NCBI GenBank assembly: GCA_003164785.1
Contig: PLUE01000032.1
Location: forward strand, 84,393 to 148,392
Direction of reading: 5' to 3'
DNA length: 64,000 bases
Source: Gammaproteobacteria bacterium
Lineage (GTDB): Bacteria > Pseudomonadota > Gammaproteobacteria > Steroidobacterales > Steroidobacteraceae
Below are positions 44,630 through 54,797 of the stretch, piece by piece (the stretch's first letter is position 1; the number at the start of each line of letters is the position of its first letter). The notes under the pieces were generated by a model. It saw only the letters and a program-made list of their open reading frames with translations, was not told the origin of the DNA and did no database searches. The position numbers were made by a program, and so were the translations under genes.

Positions 44630-47044
44630 TTACGGGGCACTTGAGTCGCGCGGGTCGCGCGGCGTGTAACCGCGGATCTCCTTCGCCAAGGAAGCATCTG
44701 CTGGTTTTCCGACCGAACTCAAGCCCGTCAGTTCCAATTGTAATGCAAACGAGGTGTCTAGTCCCTGGGTACCAAGGGCCGTACGCGCCGAGAGGTAGCG
44801 GCGCTGCACGACCTGGATGCGGTAACAGCAGCTCTTGTACTCAAAACCCGCCAATTGCTCGATGGTTTGATGGTGACCTTCGAGCGAGTACACCCACCGC
44901 CCGACGGCGTTCCAATGGCTGGCGATGGGCCAGGCGAAGGAATTGTCATATTCCTTGAGAATTCCATCCTGGAAGCGGTAACCCACGTTCACGACCTTGT
45001 TCGGCGCGGGGTGGTATTGCAGCAAAATCTCGGTTTTATCGGTCTGCCAGGTATAAGGGTTGACCTGGTAATCCAGATTGATGTTGAGATTCTTGTACGC
45101 GGTCAGGGAAACCTCGGTGATGATGTCCGAGGCGGGGAAATTCTCGGAGACCTGGCCCGACAACAGGGAATCGGCTTTTCGCTGCGGGACGATGCTGTAT
45201 TGCCCGGGCAAGCCCAGCGAATACTGCTGCGGCATGCCGGGCAGGATCTGGCCCGGGACGCCTAAGGGATTGACGGGCTGCATCACCGCCAGCGGCTGCT
45301 GACCTGTCAGCGTCTGTAGATACCACTCGGGCAGCGTCACCTGGGGGATGGAAAAATAGCGTATCTGGCCGATGGTGGCGGACAGATATTGCGCGCCGGA
45401 AACCTGGTCGAACAGCCGCGTCGTCACTGCGGTCGCGAGCTGGTTGGCGTCGCCGATGCGGTCGCCGCCCACGTACCGATTGGTGCGAAACAATTCGGTG
45501 AGATTCATATCCGGCAGGCCCGAATCGAACAGCGGCAGTTCGTCCTGATTGCGGTACGGCACGTAGCTGTAGACCATTCGTGGTTCGAGCGTCTGGCTGC
45601 GCTGGCCGGATGACCCGGAATCGCGTTCGAACAGCAATCCGGTGTCGATCCGCCCGTAAGGCAGCGCGCGGGTCGGTGTGCTCGGCTCGCGCTGCGGGTT
45701 CAGCGGGTCGAGCGCGTCGGCATTCTCCAGGTCGTATTGCGTGAAGTAATAGCCGATGGCTGGTTCGAAGAAATAGCCTGGTCCGCGGGTGGACCAACGA
45801 AGTTCCGGCTGCAGGGTCGCCCGGACGCCCGTCGGTCCGACTTCGCGCAGGAAATTGGTGACCTCGGCATCCAGCGCGAATTCGAGCGGGCTGTTGGCGA
45901 TCGGAATCAGCCCTTCTGCCTCGACGCGCGGGACTCGCGAATACGGGCGGCTGTAATTGACGACGTCGAAATCGATTGTCTGGAAGTTCTGCAACTGGCC
46001 GCGAATGCGCCAGATATCGTCGTGATAAAGCATCTCCATCCGGCGTTCCAGATAGGTCACGCTGGTGGCCTCGGAGCCCACGGCGAAGTCGGAAAAATAG
46101 TTGATGTCGCTGACGCTGGTGATGTCGGCGTCGAAGCGCAGTCCGCGGGTCAAATCGGTGGTGTCCGTGACGTGGAAGTAGCCGCGATCGAAGTGCGTCT
46201 GCTTGTCGTCCGGCAGAAAATTGGCCTCGATCTGACCATGCGAGCTGGCCGTCAAAAAGCGGAATTCCGCGCCCAGCTGGACGCCCCGGGCGCTCAATTC
46301 GCCGGGCGTGAGCGTGAGGTCGTAGTTCGGCGCCAAATTGAAGTAATAGGGCACCTCCAGTTCGTAGCCATTGCTCGACGAATGCCCGAAGCTCGGAAAG
46401 AGCAACCCGCTCTTGCGCTCGTCTCCCAACGGGAACGAGATGTAGGGGGTATAGAAGACCGGGACGTCCTTGAATCGCATGACCACGTGGCGCGCGACGC
46501 CGTCATCTTTGTCCGTGTCGAGATTGATCGCGGAGGCCTGCAGCATCCAATCCTCGTTGCCCACCGGGCAGGTGGTATAGCGCACCTGGGCAAGTTGCAC
46601 CTTGCCGTCGGGCTGCACCGCCATCGAGCGCGCGAAACCGCGCCCGTTGCGGTCGAGGATCTGAAAATTGGCCTGGTCGAACGTGGCGCCGCCCAACGCG
46701 TCGTATGTGCCGTCATCGCTCTTGATGCGCACCTTCGGGTCCTCGAAGTCCACGGCGCCCTTGGCCAGCAGTTTGCCGGTGTTTCGATCGTAGTCCATCG
46801 AATCCGCCGTGACCGTGCGCCCGTCCTGGGCCACCTTCACGTTGCCGGTGAGGCTGGTGCGTCCGTCGGCATCCGCCTCGGCGCCGTCGCTCTCGATGTG
46901 AATGAGGTGATCGTCCGTCGCGAGCGGCGTCGCCGGCGCCTTGGAATGTTTGGGTGGGGCGGGGCACATGTCCCCGGCGTGAACCACAGATACCGCAACC
47001 ACGCACGACAAAACAGCCAGTGCGGCTCGAACTTGAAAAGCCAT
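44630..47044 (-). CDS. lptD: LPS-assembly outer-membrane protein LptD
   Basis: A 804-residue beta-barrel that inserts LPS into the outer leaflet together with LptE. Signal peptide (to ~VVHA), periplasmic OstA domain (DHLIHIESDGAEADADGRTS, DGRTVTADSMDYDRNTGKLLAKG), then the barrel, with EVPYYFNLAPNYDLTLTPG and C-terminal GFEYKSCCYRIQVVQRRY holding the paired Cys used for the inter-domain disulfides. ATG 47044 is used; a TTG two codons upstream is less likely. Divergent from amgK with 67 bp between. Confidence 0.94.
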   Translation of the reverse strand: MAFQVRAALAVLSCVVAVSVVHAGDMCPAPPKHSKAPATPLATDDHLIHIESDGAEADADGRTSLTGNVKVAQDGRTVTADSMDYDRNTGKLLAKGAVDFEDPKVRIKSDDGTYDALGGATFDQANFQILDRNGRGFARSMAVQPDGKVQLAQVRYTTCPVGNEDWMLQASAINLDTDKDDGVARHVVMRFKDVPVFYTPYISFPLGDERKSGLLFPSFGHSSSNGYELEVPYYFNLAPNYDLTLTPGELSARGVQLGAEFRFLTASSHGQIEANFLPDDKQTHFDRGYFHVTDTTDLTRGLRFDADITSVSDINYFSDFAVGSEATSVTYLERRMEMLYHDDIWRIRGQLQNFQTIDFDVVNYSRPYSRVPRVEAEGLIPIANSPLEFALDAEVTNFLREVGPTGVRATLQPELRWSTRGPGYFFEPAIGYYFTQYDLENADALDPLNPQREPSTPTRALPYGRIDTGLLFERDSGSSGQRSQTLEPRMVYSYVPYRNQDELPLFDSGLPDMNLTELFRTNRYVGGDRIGDANQLATAVTTRLFDQVSGAQYLSATIGQIRYFSIPQVTLPEWYLQTLTGQQPLAVMQPVNPLGVPGQILPGMPQQYSLGLPGQYSIVPQRKADSLLSGQVSENFPASDIITEVSLTAYKNLNINLDYQVNPYTWQTDKTEILLQYHPAPNKVVNVGYRFQDGILKEYDNSFAWPIASHWNAVGRWVYSLEGHHQTIEQLAGFEYKSCCYRIQVVQRRYLSARTALGTQGLDTSFALQLELTGLSSVGKPADASLAKEIRGYTPRDPRDSSAP

Positions 47045-47111
47045 GGGCAAAGTGAATCGCCTTAATCGGTATACTTAAGCCGCCGCATGTGCGGTGTGTG
47101 AATGGTCAAGC

Positions 47112-48155
47112 ATGGGTCTACCGGATGCAAGCGATTCCCGCCTGGCGGCATTGACGCGCTGGGTCGTCGATTCGCTGGGATTTGCCGACAGCCGCATCGA
47201 ACCGGCGTCCGCGGATGCGAGCTTTCGCCGCTATTTTCGTGTCACGCGCGGCGTCGACACCTACATCGTCATGGATGCACCGCCGGACAAGGAGAACGTT
47301 GTCCCCTTCGTCAGCGTGGCGCGAACCCTGGCCGGCATGGGCCTGAACGTGCCCATCGTGCTCGCGCGCGACGAGGCGCAGGGCTTTTTGCTGCTGTCGG
47401 ATCTCGGCACACGGCAATATCTCGACGAATTGAACGCCGGCCGGGACGTCGACCGACTCTATGCGGATGCCCTCGCGGCGTTGGTGACCATGCAAATGTC
47501 GGGCGACGTGGCGGCGCGCGATCTTCCCCAGTACGACCGGGATTTGCTGCTTCGCGAGAGCGAGCTGTTCCCGGCGTGGTTCCTCGGAAAGCATCTCGGC
47601 CTCACGGTCAGCGACGACGAGCGCGTCATGTTGGATCGATTGTTCGATGCGTTGGTGATCGGCGCCTTGGCCCAGCCGGCAGCCTTCGTGCACCGTGACT
47701 ATCATTCACGCAATCTGCTGCTCTGCGCCGGAAGCAATCCCGGCATCCTGGACTTCCAGGACGCCGTACATGGGCCGGTGACCTACGACGCCGTGTCCTT
47801 GCTGAAGGATTGCTACATCGCCTGGCCCGCGGAGCGGGTACGGAGCTGGCTCCTGGAGTATCGCGGCCGGCTCGAGAGCGCGGGATTCTCCCTGTACGGG
47901 GATGAGCAGGATTTCGTTCGCTGGTTCGACCTCATGGGTTTGCAGCGGCACATCAAGGTCCTGGGCATCTTCGCACGCCTGTTTTATCGCGACGGCAAGT
48001 CCGGCTATTTGAAGGATCTACCGCGGGTGCTCGATTACGTCCGTACCGCGGCAAGGGCCTATCCGGAGACCGCCGCATTTGCCGACTTTGTGACCGGGCG
48101 CATCGACCCGGCGTTCGCCGCCGCGCAGGCGCGAGTGGGCGCCATTCCGGCATGA
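47112..48155 (+). CDS. amgK: N-acetylmuramate/N-acetylglucosamine kinase AmgK
   Basis: A 347-residue aminoglycoside-phosphotransferase-fold kinase that phosphorylates MurNAc (and GlcNAc) at C1 for cell-wall recycling. SADASFRRYFRVTRG at the nucleotide site, catalytic loop FVHRDYHSRNLLL, and GILDFQDAVHGPVTYDAVSLLKDCY. Start ATG 47112. It overlaps murU by four bases, the diagnostic pair first shown in Pseudomonas, also next to lptD there. Confidence 0.92.
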   Translation: MGLPDASDSRLAALTRWVVDSLGFADSRIEPASADASFRRYFRVTRGVDTYIVMDAPPDKENVVPFVSVARTLAGMGLNVPIVLARDEAQGFLLLSDLGTRQYLDELNAGRDVDRLYADALAALVTMQMSGDVAARDLPQYDRDLLLRESELFPAWFLGKHLGLTVSDDERVMLDRLFDALVIGALAQPAAFVHRDYHSRNLLLCAGSNPGILDFQDAVHGPVTYDAVSLLKDCYIAWPAERVRSWLLEYRGRLESAGFSLYGDEQDFVRWFDLMGLQRHIKVLGIFARLFYRDGKSGYLKDLPRVLDYVRTAARAYPETAAFADFVTGRIDPAFAAAQARVGAIPA

Positions 48156-48814
48156 GGCGACCGGAGGTGGCGATGATCCTGGCGGCCGGCCGCGGGGAAC
48201 GCATGCGGCCGTTGACGGACGCGCTTCCCAAGCCGTTGCTGCGGGTTCGCGGCAAGCCGCTGATCGAACGTCATGTCGAAGCCCTGGCCGACGCGGGGAT
48301 CACGCGCATCGTCATCAATCTGGCGTGGCTCGGATCCCTGATCCGGGCGTTTCTCGGCGACGGCTCACGCTATGGTGTGTCCATCCAGTACAGCGAGGAG
48401 TCCCCCGCGGCGCTGGAGACCGCGGGGGGGATCTTTCACGCCTTGCCGCTGTTGCAGCCGGGCCCGTTCCTGGTCGTGAACGGCGACGTGCTGACCGACT
48501 ATCCCTTCGGCCACCTGATGCTCGCGGACGGCCACGATGCGCATCTGGTGCTGGTGAGCAACCCGCCGCAGCATGCTCACGGCGATTTTGGGCTGGATCG
48601 GGGCCTTGCGGTCGACGCCGGCGTCGATCGCTACACGTTTTCGGGTATTGCCGCCTATGATCCGGCCTTCTTTGCGGGCTGTACGGAGGGGCCGGCGCCC
48701 TTGTTGCCGCTTTTATTACGTTCCATGGCGACACGGCGCTGCGCCGCCGAACTGTATCGCGGTCTGTGGGAGGACGTGGGAACGCCGGCGCGCCTCGAGG
48801 CTTTGAACACGTAG
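48152..48814 (+). CDS. murU: N-acetylmuramate-1-phosphate uridylyltransferase MurU
   Basis: A 220-residue nucleotidyltransferase turning MurNAc-1-P into UDP-MurNAc, bypassing the fosfomycin target MurA. Signature AMILAAGRGERMRPLTDALPK, then ITRIVINLAWLG, FLVVNGDVLTDYPF, and GLWEDVGTPARLEAL. Start overlaps the amgK stop (ATGA). Confidence 0.93.
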   Translation: MRRPEVAMILAAGRGERMRPLTDALPKPLLRVRGKPLIERHVEALADAGITRIVINLAWLGSLIRAFLGDGSRYGVSIQYSEESPAALETAGGIFHALPLLQPGPFLVVNGDVLTDYPFGHLMLADGHDAHLVLVSNPPQHAHGDFGLDRGLAVDAGVDRYTFSGIAAYDPAFFAGCTEGPAPLLPLLLRSMATRRCAAELYRGLWEDVGTPARLEALNT

Positions 48815-48832
48815 CTGGAGTACAATATTAAT

Positions 48833-49873
48833 ATGGCTGAATTCAAAGGCATCCCGATCGCCCAGGAGCCGCGGGCCGCCCGCAGCGGGGAGAAATACAC
48901 GACCGCGCAGGGCTTCACCGCCATCAAGGACGGCATTAAACACTCCGGGTCCGCCCAGACCACACTGCAAAAACCGGCGTGGCTGCGCGCCCCTCTGGCG
49001 ACCGGGGCGGAATTCTCCGCGGTCAAGAGCATCGTTCGCGAACACCGCTTGAGCACCGTCTGCGAGGAGGCAAAATGCCCCAACATCGGTGAATGTTGGA
49101 ACGCGGGAACCGCCACCATCATGTTGATGGGCGCCGTGTGCACCAGGGCGTGCCGTTTCTGCGCCGTGGACACCGGCAATCCACGCGGCTGGCTCGACCT
49201 CGAGGAGCCTGACAACGTGGCGCGTTCCGTCGAACTCATGGGCCTCAAATACGTCGTGCTCACGTCGGTCAACCGGGACGACTTGCCGGATGGGGGAGCC
49301 GCACACTATGCAGCGGCCATCCGGGCGATCAAGCGCCGCAATCCCGGTACGGCCGTCGAGGCGTTGACGCCGGACTTCGAGGGTGTGCTCCGGGACGTGG
49401 AAACCGTCGTCGAGTCGGGTCTGGACGTGTTTGCGCAAAACGTGGAGACGGTCGAGCGCCTGACCCATCCGGTGCGCGATCCGCGCGCGGGTTACCGCCA
49501 GACCCTCGACGTGCTGCAACACGCGAAGAGCCAGCGGCCGCTCGTGCTCACCAAGACCAGCCTGATGTTGGGGCTCGGGGAGGCCGACGACGAGATCCTT
49601 CAGGCCATGGTGGATTTGCGCGGGGTGGGCGTCGATATCCTGACTCTGGGGCAGTACCTACGCCCGACCCTCAATCATTTGAACATCGAGCGCTTCGTGT
49701 CGCCCGACGAGTTCGACGCCTATCGGGATAGGGCCCTCGGTCTCGGCTTTCTCGAGTGCGTGTCGGGCCCCTTGGTGCGATCGAGCTACCGGGCGGAGCA
49801 GGCGCTTGCCCGCAACAACGCCGGCTTGGACAACGGCAAGCTCGCGGGAGCGAGGCCGGCCATGGATCGATGA
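48833..49873 (+). CDS. lipA: Lipoyl synthase
   Basis: A 346-residue radical-SAM enzyme inserting two sulfurs into octanoyl groups. Auxiliary cluster Cys C77, C82, C88 ([16 protein letters not shown]), radical-SAM Cys C103, C107, C110 ([16 protein letters not shown]), and the C-terminal [24 protein letters not shown] run precedes the start; GGAG is 13 bases upstream. Its stop overlaps lipB. Confidence 0.96.
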   Translation: MAEFKGIPIAQEPRAARSGEKYTTAQGFTAIKDGIKHSGSAQTTLQKPAWLRAPLATGAEFSAVKSIVREHRLSTVCEEAKCPNIGECWNAGTATIMLMGAVCTRACRFCAVDTGNPRGWLDLEEPDNVARSVELMGLKYVVLTSVNRDDLPDGGAAHYAAAIRAIKRRNPGTAVEALTPDFEGVLRDVETVVESGLDVFAQNVETVERLTHPVRDPRAGYRQTLDVLQHAKSQRPLVLTKTSLMLGLGEADDEILQAMVDLRGVGVDILTLGQYLRPTLNHLNIERFVSPDEFDAYRDRALGLGFLECVSGPLVRSSYRAEQALARNNAGLDNGKLAGARPAMDR

Positions 49874-50526
49874 ACGCGGAGCCCCGCATCAAACAGTTGG
49901 GGCTCGTGGAGTACGAGCCAACCTGGCGGGCGATGCAGAAGTTTACCGACGAACGCGACGCCTCCACACCCGACGAAATCTGGATGGCCGAGCATCCCCC
50001 GGTGTTCACCTTGGGGCTCAACGCGAGCCGCGAGCATCTGCTCGCGCCGGGCGACATCCCCGTGATCCAGATCGACCGGGGCGGTCAGGTGACCTACCAC
50101 GCACCCGGCCAGCTCTTGATCTATCCGCTCCTCGATGTGCGGCGCCACGTGTTGAGCGTGCGGCAATTGGTGGTGGCTCTGGAGAACGCCGTGATCGCGT
50201 ACGTTGCCGAATTCGGGATCGCGGCCAGCGGCAGGCGCGACGCCCCGGGCGTGTACGTCGACGGCGCGAAACTGGCCAGCATCGGCCTGCGTATTCGCCG
50301 GGGAGCGAGTTACCACGGCATGGCGCTCAACGTATCGCTCGATCTGCAGCCGTTCGATCGAATCAACGTGTGCGGCTACCAGGGGCTCGCCGTGACGCGG
50401 CTCGCCGATCTTGGCGGCCCATCGGCTGTGCCGGCCGCCGCCTCAGGGTTGGCGCGGCACCTGCTGCGGGAGCTCGGTTTTCACAGCGCCATCAACACCG
50501 ATTTGCAGGCCGTCAGTTCGCGGTAG
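49870..50526 (+). CDS. lipB: Lipoyl(octanoyl) transferase
   Basis: A 218-residue LipB moving octanoate from ACP to apo-proteins. [20 protein letters not shown] with the RGG motif, then [24 protein letters not shown] with the active-site Lys, and the acyl-thioester Cys in [13 protein letters not shown]. Start ATG 49870 overlaps the lipA stop. The last 46 bases overlap the convergent ybeD gene. Confidence 0.95.
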   Translation: MNAEPRIKQLGLVEYEPTWRAMQKFTDERDASTPDEIWMAEHPPVFTLGLNASREHLLAPGDIPVIQIDRGGQVTYHAPGQLLIYPLLDVRRHVLSVRQLVVALENAVIAYVAEFGIAASGRRDAPGVYVDGAKLASIGLRIRRGASYHGMALNVSLDLQPFDRINVCGYQGLAVTRLADLGGPSAVPAAASGLARHLLRELGFHSAINTDLQAVSSR

Positions 50527-50744
50527 ATGTTGTCGAGCTGTTCGCGGCTCGATGCGACCACCGTGTACGTGAGCGCCAGAAAGTTGCCATCCGCGCTGGT
50601 GCGCGTCCGCACGCTCGAATCGGCCATCGGTCCCGCGTGGCGCTCGATGATGAGCTGGGTCAGCGCGCGCAAGTCGCTGTCGTGGCGGCCCATGACCTTG
50701 ATCGGGAATTCGCTGGGAAACTCTTGAATCAGTGTCTCGGTCAT
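50481..50744 (-). CDS. ybeD: YbeD/DUF493 family protein
   Basis: A 87-residue DUF493 protein: [62 protein letters not shown]. coli YbeD has an ACT-like fold and is of uncertain, possibly lipoate-linked regulatory, role. Start ATG 50744 overlaps the upstream dat stop (ATGA). Its 3' end overlaps lipB tail to tail. Confidence 0.92.
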   Translation of the reverse strand: MTETLIQEFPSEFPIKVMGRHDSDLRALTQLIIERHAGPMADSSVRTRTSADGNFLALTYTVVASSREQLDNIYRELTACKSVLMAL

Positions 50745-51610
50745 AGTGCGGGTGTCCCAGCCAGTTCGTGCGTGTAATCGATGAACGCGGCATGCATGCG
50801 CTTGAACATCGGTCCTGGCCTGCCGGTGCCGACCGGCACGCCGTCGAGCAATGTCACGGGCAACACGCCGCGAGTGGCAAAAGCGAGCCATATCTCATCG
50901 GCCGACCGCAACAGCGACTCGGGCACCCGGCTATTGTTGCAACTCATGTTCAGGCGTACGGCGAGTTCGGTCACCACATCGCGGGTGGTGCCCGGCAGGA
51001 TGTGAGTGCCATTCGGCGGGGTGTGGATCACGCCTCCTGAGATGACGTGAACCGTGGTGGACGAGCCCTCGGTGAGCTCGCCATTTTCGATCATGATGGT
51101 CTCGAAGGCGCCCGCATCGGCGCCGAGCTTCTTGAGCAGGATGTTCGCGAGCAGCGCGGTCGATTTTATGTCGCGTCGCGCCCAGCGGATCTCGTCCGCG
51201 GTGACGGCCGCGATACCTTGTTCCAGGAATCTCGCGGGAGTCGGTTCGAGCGTCGTGACGTACGCAAACAGCGTCGGCGCCATCCCTTCCGGCCACGCGT
51301 GATTGCGCCCGAGCTCGGCGCCGCGGCTCACCTGAATGTAGATGTAGGAGTCTTGGGGGCCGCGCTGCCCGAGGAGCTGCGAGCAGATGGTTGCCCATTC
51401 GGGATGCGATCTGGGGGCTTGCATGCCAATCGCGGCAAGGCTGCGGTTCAGCCGGTCGAGATGTTCTCGCAGCCGGAACGGGCGGCCGCCATAGACCGGG
51501 ATCACTTCATAGACCGCATCCCCGAACAGAAAACCGCGATCGAGCGGCGATATCCTGGCCTCGGCCAACGGCAGATACGCGCCGCTCAAATAGCAGATCG
51601 GCAGGAGCAC
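50741..51610 (-). CDS. dat: D-amino-acid aminotransferase (class IV)
   Basis: A ~289-residue fold-IV aminotransferase: YLSGAYLPLAEARISPLDRGFLFGDAVYE, PLP lysine in RRDIKSTALLANILLKK, ENGELTEGSSTTVHVI, and HILPGTTRDVV. The pattern fits D-alanine/D-glutamate transaminase rather than IlvE, suiting a murein-linked operon (D-Glu or D-Ala supply or salvage). Start GTG 51610, three bases after the dacA TGA. Stop overlaps ybeD. Confidence 0.87.
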   Translation of the reverse strand: MLLPICYLSGAYLPLAEARISPLDRGFLFGDAVYEVIPVYGGRPFRLREHLDRLNRSLAAIGMQAPRSHPEWATICSQLLGQRGPQDSYIYIQVSRGAELGRNHAWPEGMAPTLFAYVTTLEPTPARFLEQGIAAVTADEIRWARRDIKSTALLANILLKKLGADAGAFETIMIENGELTEGSSTTVHVISGGVIHTPPNGTHILPGTTRDVVTELAVRLNMSCNNSRVPESLLRSADEIWLAFATRGVLPVTLLDGVPVGTGRPGPMFKRMHAAFIDYTHELAGTPAL

Positions 51611-51612
51611 GT

Positions 51613-52749
51613 TCAGGCGAACCAGAGCCGGATGGTATCGATCAGCCGCCGCCACCAACCGCCGGACGCGATGGTCTTCAGCGGATGCACCGGCACCTCC
51701 GTGAGGGTGCCCGCGGCGGTGAACACGCGCAGCGTGCCAACATCCGAATCGAGCTGGAGCGGCGCGATCAGACGCGGCTTGAGGTCCACGGCTGTCTTGA
51801 TGTCGTTCGCCTGGCCGCGCGGCAGGGTGATGTATAGATCCTCCTTGACGCCGACGTCCACCGGTGATTCGGCCGCCTTCCATACCTTGGCGGAGGCGAG
51901 CTGCGCGCCGCCCTTGGCCACCAGCTTGGTGTCGTAGAACGTGAAGCCGTAATTGAGCAGGGCGGTGCTGGCAGTCTCGCGGCCGCTCATGCTGCCCGAG
52001 CCCAACACGACGGAGACGATGCGCATGCCGTCACGCAGCGCCGACGTGACCAGGCAGAAGCCGGCCGAGTCGGTGTGGCCCGTCTTCAAGCCGTCGACGC
52101 TCGGATCACGGCCGAGCAATCCGTTGCGGTTCTGTTGCTTGATGCCGTTGTGCTCGAACTCGCGCACCGAATAGTATTTATAGAACTGGGGGAAATCGCG
52201 GATCATGGCCACCGCGAGCAATGACATGTCACGGGCGGTTGTGTAGTGCTCGGGCGCGGGCAAGCCGGAGCTGTTCTCGAAATGCGTGCCGACCATGCCG
52301 AGGCGCTTCGCGTTGGTGTTCATCATCTGCACGAAGGTTTCCTCGGTTCCGGCGATCCGCTCCGCCAGCGCGATCGTCGCATCGTTGCCCGACTGCACGA
52401 TCATCCCTAAGATCAGGAGTTCGACCGACACCGGCTTGCCGAGCTCGATGAAGGTGCGGGACCCTTCGGAGCGCCACGCGTGTTCGCTGACCACGACCGG
52501 TTCATCGAGCTTCAGCTTGCCCGTGCTCAATTCGGTGAACACCAGGTACGCGGTCATGAGTTTCGTGAGGCTGGCCGGCTCCATTCTTGCCACCGCTTCC
52601 TTGGAGGCGAGGACCTTGCCCGTGCGGTAGTCCACCACGATGTAGGCGCGCGCATCGACGGTCGGCGCGGTGGGGATGGGGGTATCGGCAAAACTCGGGA
52701 CCGCCGCGAACACCATCAATAGAAACAAACTCAGCAAGGGGCGAAACAT
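51613..52749 (-). CDS. dacA: D-alanyl-D-alanine carboxypeptidase (PBP5/6 family)
   Basis: A 378-residue periplasmic, membrane-anchored DD-carboxypeptidase. Signal peptide to ~SFA; active sites S60-x-x-K63 (ASLTKLM), S120-G-N122 (VQSGNDATIA) and K222-T-G (GLKTGHTDSAG). A PBP5_C beta domain follows, and the last ~20 residues (WWRRLIDTIRLWFA) form an amphipathic membrane anchor, as in E. coli PBP5. Confidence 0.95.
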   Translation of the reverse strand: MFRPLLSLFLLMVFAAVPSFADTPIPTAPTVDARAYIVVDYRTGKVLASKEAVARMEPASLTKLMTAYLVFTELSTGKLKLDEPVVVSEHAWRSEGSRTFIELGKPVSVELLILGMIVQSGNDATIALAERIAGTEETFVQMMNTNAKRLGMVGTHFENSSGLPAPEHYTTARDMSLLAVAMIRDFPQFYKYYSVREFEHNGIKQQNRNGLLGRDPSVDGLKTGHTDSAGFCLVTSALRDGMRIVSVVLGSGSMSGRETASTALLNYGFTFYDTKLVAKGGAQLASAKVWKAAESPVDVGVKEDLYITLPRGQANDIKTAVDLKPRLIAPLQLDSDVGTLRVFTAAGTLTEVPVHPLKTIASGGWWRRLIDTIRLWFA

Positions 52750-52818
52750 AGGGAGGAATACCTTGAATGTAGGACTGTTTAGTTTACCGGCGATTGGGGC
52801 GCGACAAAAGTTGGCCGC

Positions 52819-53739
52819 TCATTCCAACGCGAGATGCGCGTCGTGAACGCCCGCTCGTTCCAATGCCGCGGCGATGCGATCGAACTCCGGAACGTTGGGT
52901 ACCGGGCCGATTCGCACGCGATACATCCGGCGACCGGCGATGACGTCGTCGCGTACGAAGATCGTGCCGTAGGCGCCGTTGCGCAATTTCGCGGCGAGGC
53001 GTTCGGCGTTTGCCGGGTCGGAAAAGGCGCCCGCCTGGACGAAGAGAGGCGCGCGGGTCCCGGAGGGCGACGCAGGGCTCGGCGCGAAACTCGCCGGGGG
53101 CAGGGCAGCGGGATCGGACACCGGCGCCGCGACGATCGGCGCAGCAACGACCGGTGCGGTGCCGGCGAGCAGCGGCGAGGCCTGCCCTTGCGGCGCGCCC
53201 GGGTCGATGGCGCGCACCTCGACCATCGCGGTGCCGTTGCGCAACATATCCAGTTTGGCGGCTGCGGCATAAGATAAGTCGATGATTCGATTGCCGACGA
53301 AGGGGCCCCGATCGTTCACGCGCACCACCACGCTGCGACCGTTCTGGAGATTGGTGACGCGGACGTAGGCTGGCAGAGGCAGCGTTCTGTGGGCTGCCGT
53401 CATGCGGTACATGTCGTAGGGTTCGCCGGTCGAAGTCCTTATTTCATGGAAGCCGGGCCCGTACCACGACGCCACGCCGCGCTCGACATAGGCGACGCTG
53501 GAGGACAGCACGTAGTAGCGCTTGCCGAACACATCGTAAAACGGCGGATTGCCGTAGCGCGCGCGTGGTTCGAGCCGCGGCACGGCATCCTCGGTCTGGG
53601 GAACGGGCGTGATCAGCGGTGGTTCGATGGGTGTGGCGGGTGGCGCCAGCGAAACCGGGGGCCGTGCCGTGAAGCAACCGGCGAGCCCTGCGATGGCAGC
53701 GATTCCGAGCGGCGCGGCCAGTGCGCGCGCGATCCTCAC
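52819..53739 (-). CDS. rlpA: Septal-ring lytic transglycosylase RlpA with SPOR domain
   Basis: A 306-residue lipoprotein (lipobox LAGC, lipidated C22). Double-psi beta-barrel domain: [22 protein letters not shown] with the catalytic Glu/Asp-type residues, [43 protein letters not shown]; then a Pro/Ala linker and a C-terminal SPOR domain ([36 protein letters not shown]) that binds denuded septal glycan. Four-base overlap with mltB. Confidence 0.93.
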   Translation of the reverse strand: MRIARALAAPLGIAAIAGLAGCFTARPPVSLAPPATPIEPPLITPVPQTEDAVPRLEPRARYGNPPFYDVFGKRYYVLSSSVAYVERGVASWYGPGFHEIRTSTGEPYDMYRMTAAHRTLPLPAYVRVTNLQNGRSVVVRVNDRGPFVGNRIIDLSYAAAAKLDMLRNGTAMVEVRAIDPGAPQGQASPLLAGTAPVVAAPIVAAPVSDPAALPPASFAPSPASPSGTRAPLFVQAGAFSDPANAERLAAKLRNGAYGTIFVRDDVIAGRRMYRVRIGPVPNVPEFDRIAAALERAGVHDAHLALE

Positions 53740-54797
53740 GGCTCGATCTTGAGGCGGGGAGCCTGGTCCGGCGGCGCCTCGTTGGCCGACGCATCGTGCA
53801 GCAGGATGCGCTGCTTCACGGCGGCGGCGAGTTCGTAGACTGCCATGGCATACAGCGCGCTATGGTTATAGCGCGTGATGACGTAGAAATTGTTGTAGCC
53901 CACGCGCCAGCGAATGCCCGCGGCCTCATCGGCGGCAATGAGCATGACCGGCGCATCCGCCGGCACGGAGCTGTCGAAATTGACACCCTTGGCCTTCAGC
54001 GCGTCGACCGTGTCGGCCAGCGCGAGCTTGTGACCGTCCAGATCGGCGATCTTGTCCGCTTCCACCGTGGCCTCGCTGAGCACGGGCTCGCCCGCGTTCC
54101 AACCATGCTCCTTCAGGTAGTTTCCGACGCTGGCGCAGACGTCCCACCAGCTGTTCCACAGGTCGATATGGCCGTCGGCGTTCGCATCGACCGCAAAGCG
54201 GCGATAGTTCGAGGGCATGAACTGCGGAGCACCCATGGCGCCGGCGTAGGAGCCCTTCACCGCGAGCGGATCGAGTCCGGTATCGCGCGCCAGCAGGATG
54301 AATTGCTCGAGCTCGTCGCGAAAGAACTTGGCGCGGGGCGGATAATCGAACGCGAGCGTAGCGAGCGCGTCCAGCACGCGATACGATCCGGTCATCCGAC
54401 CGTAATAGGTCTCGACGCCCACGATGGCGGCGATGTATTCGGGCGCGACGCCGGACTTGACGCTGGCCTGGTCCAGTTCCTGACGGTGCGCGAGCCAAAA
54501 ATCGGTGCCCTCTTTGATGCGCCGTTCCGTCAGAAAAATCGGGCGATACTCGAACCAGGGTTTGGCTTTCTCGGCCGGCCGATCCATGGCCTCGATGATG
54601 GCCGGCTGGGTTCTCGCCGCTTCCAGCAGTTTCTTCAGTTGTCTTTTTGGAATCGAATCCTTTTCCGATATCTCGTCGATGAAGCCTTTGACGTCGTCCC
54701 GTCGGATATCGATCGCGACGGCCGTGCGGGCCGCCACACCCAGGCACAGGAACATCGCCAGGAGCGCGGGTCGGCAACGCCGTGCGGAGGTCGTCAT
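53736..54797 (-). CDS. mltB: Membrane-bound lytic transglycosylase B
   Basis: A 353-residue GH103 transglycosylase. Signal peptide MLAMFLCLG-type to ~VAID (a free Cys at 18 is not in a good lipobox, so probably soluble periplasmic). Catalytic Glu at 129 in [15 protein letters not shown]; further [28 protein letters not shown] and the C-terminal [14 protein letters not shown]. Start ATG 54797 directly abuts the rodA stop. Confidence 0.93.
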   Translation of the reverse strand: MTTSARRCRPALLAMFLCLGVAARTAVAIDIRRDDVKGFIDEISEKDSIPKRQLKKLLEAARTQPAIIEAMDRPAEKAKPWFEYRPIFLTERRIKEGTDFWLAHRQELDQASVKSGVAPEYIAAIVGVETYYGRMTGSYRVLDALATLAFDYPPRAKFFRDELEQFILLARDTGLDPLAVKGSYAGAMGAPQFMPSNYRRFAVDANADGHIDLWNSWWDVCASVGNYLKEHGWNAGEPVLSEATVEADKIADLDGHKLALADTVDALKAKGVNFDSSVPADAPVMLIAADEAAGIRWRVGYNNFYVITRYNHSALYAMAVYELAAAVKQRILLHDASANEAPPDQAPRLKIEP

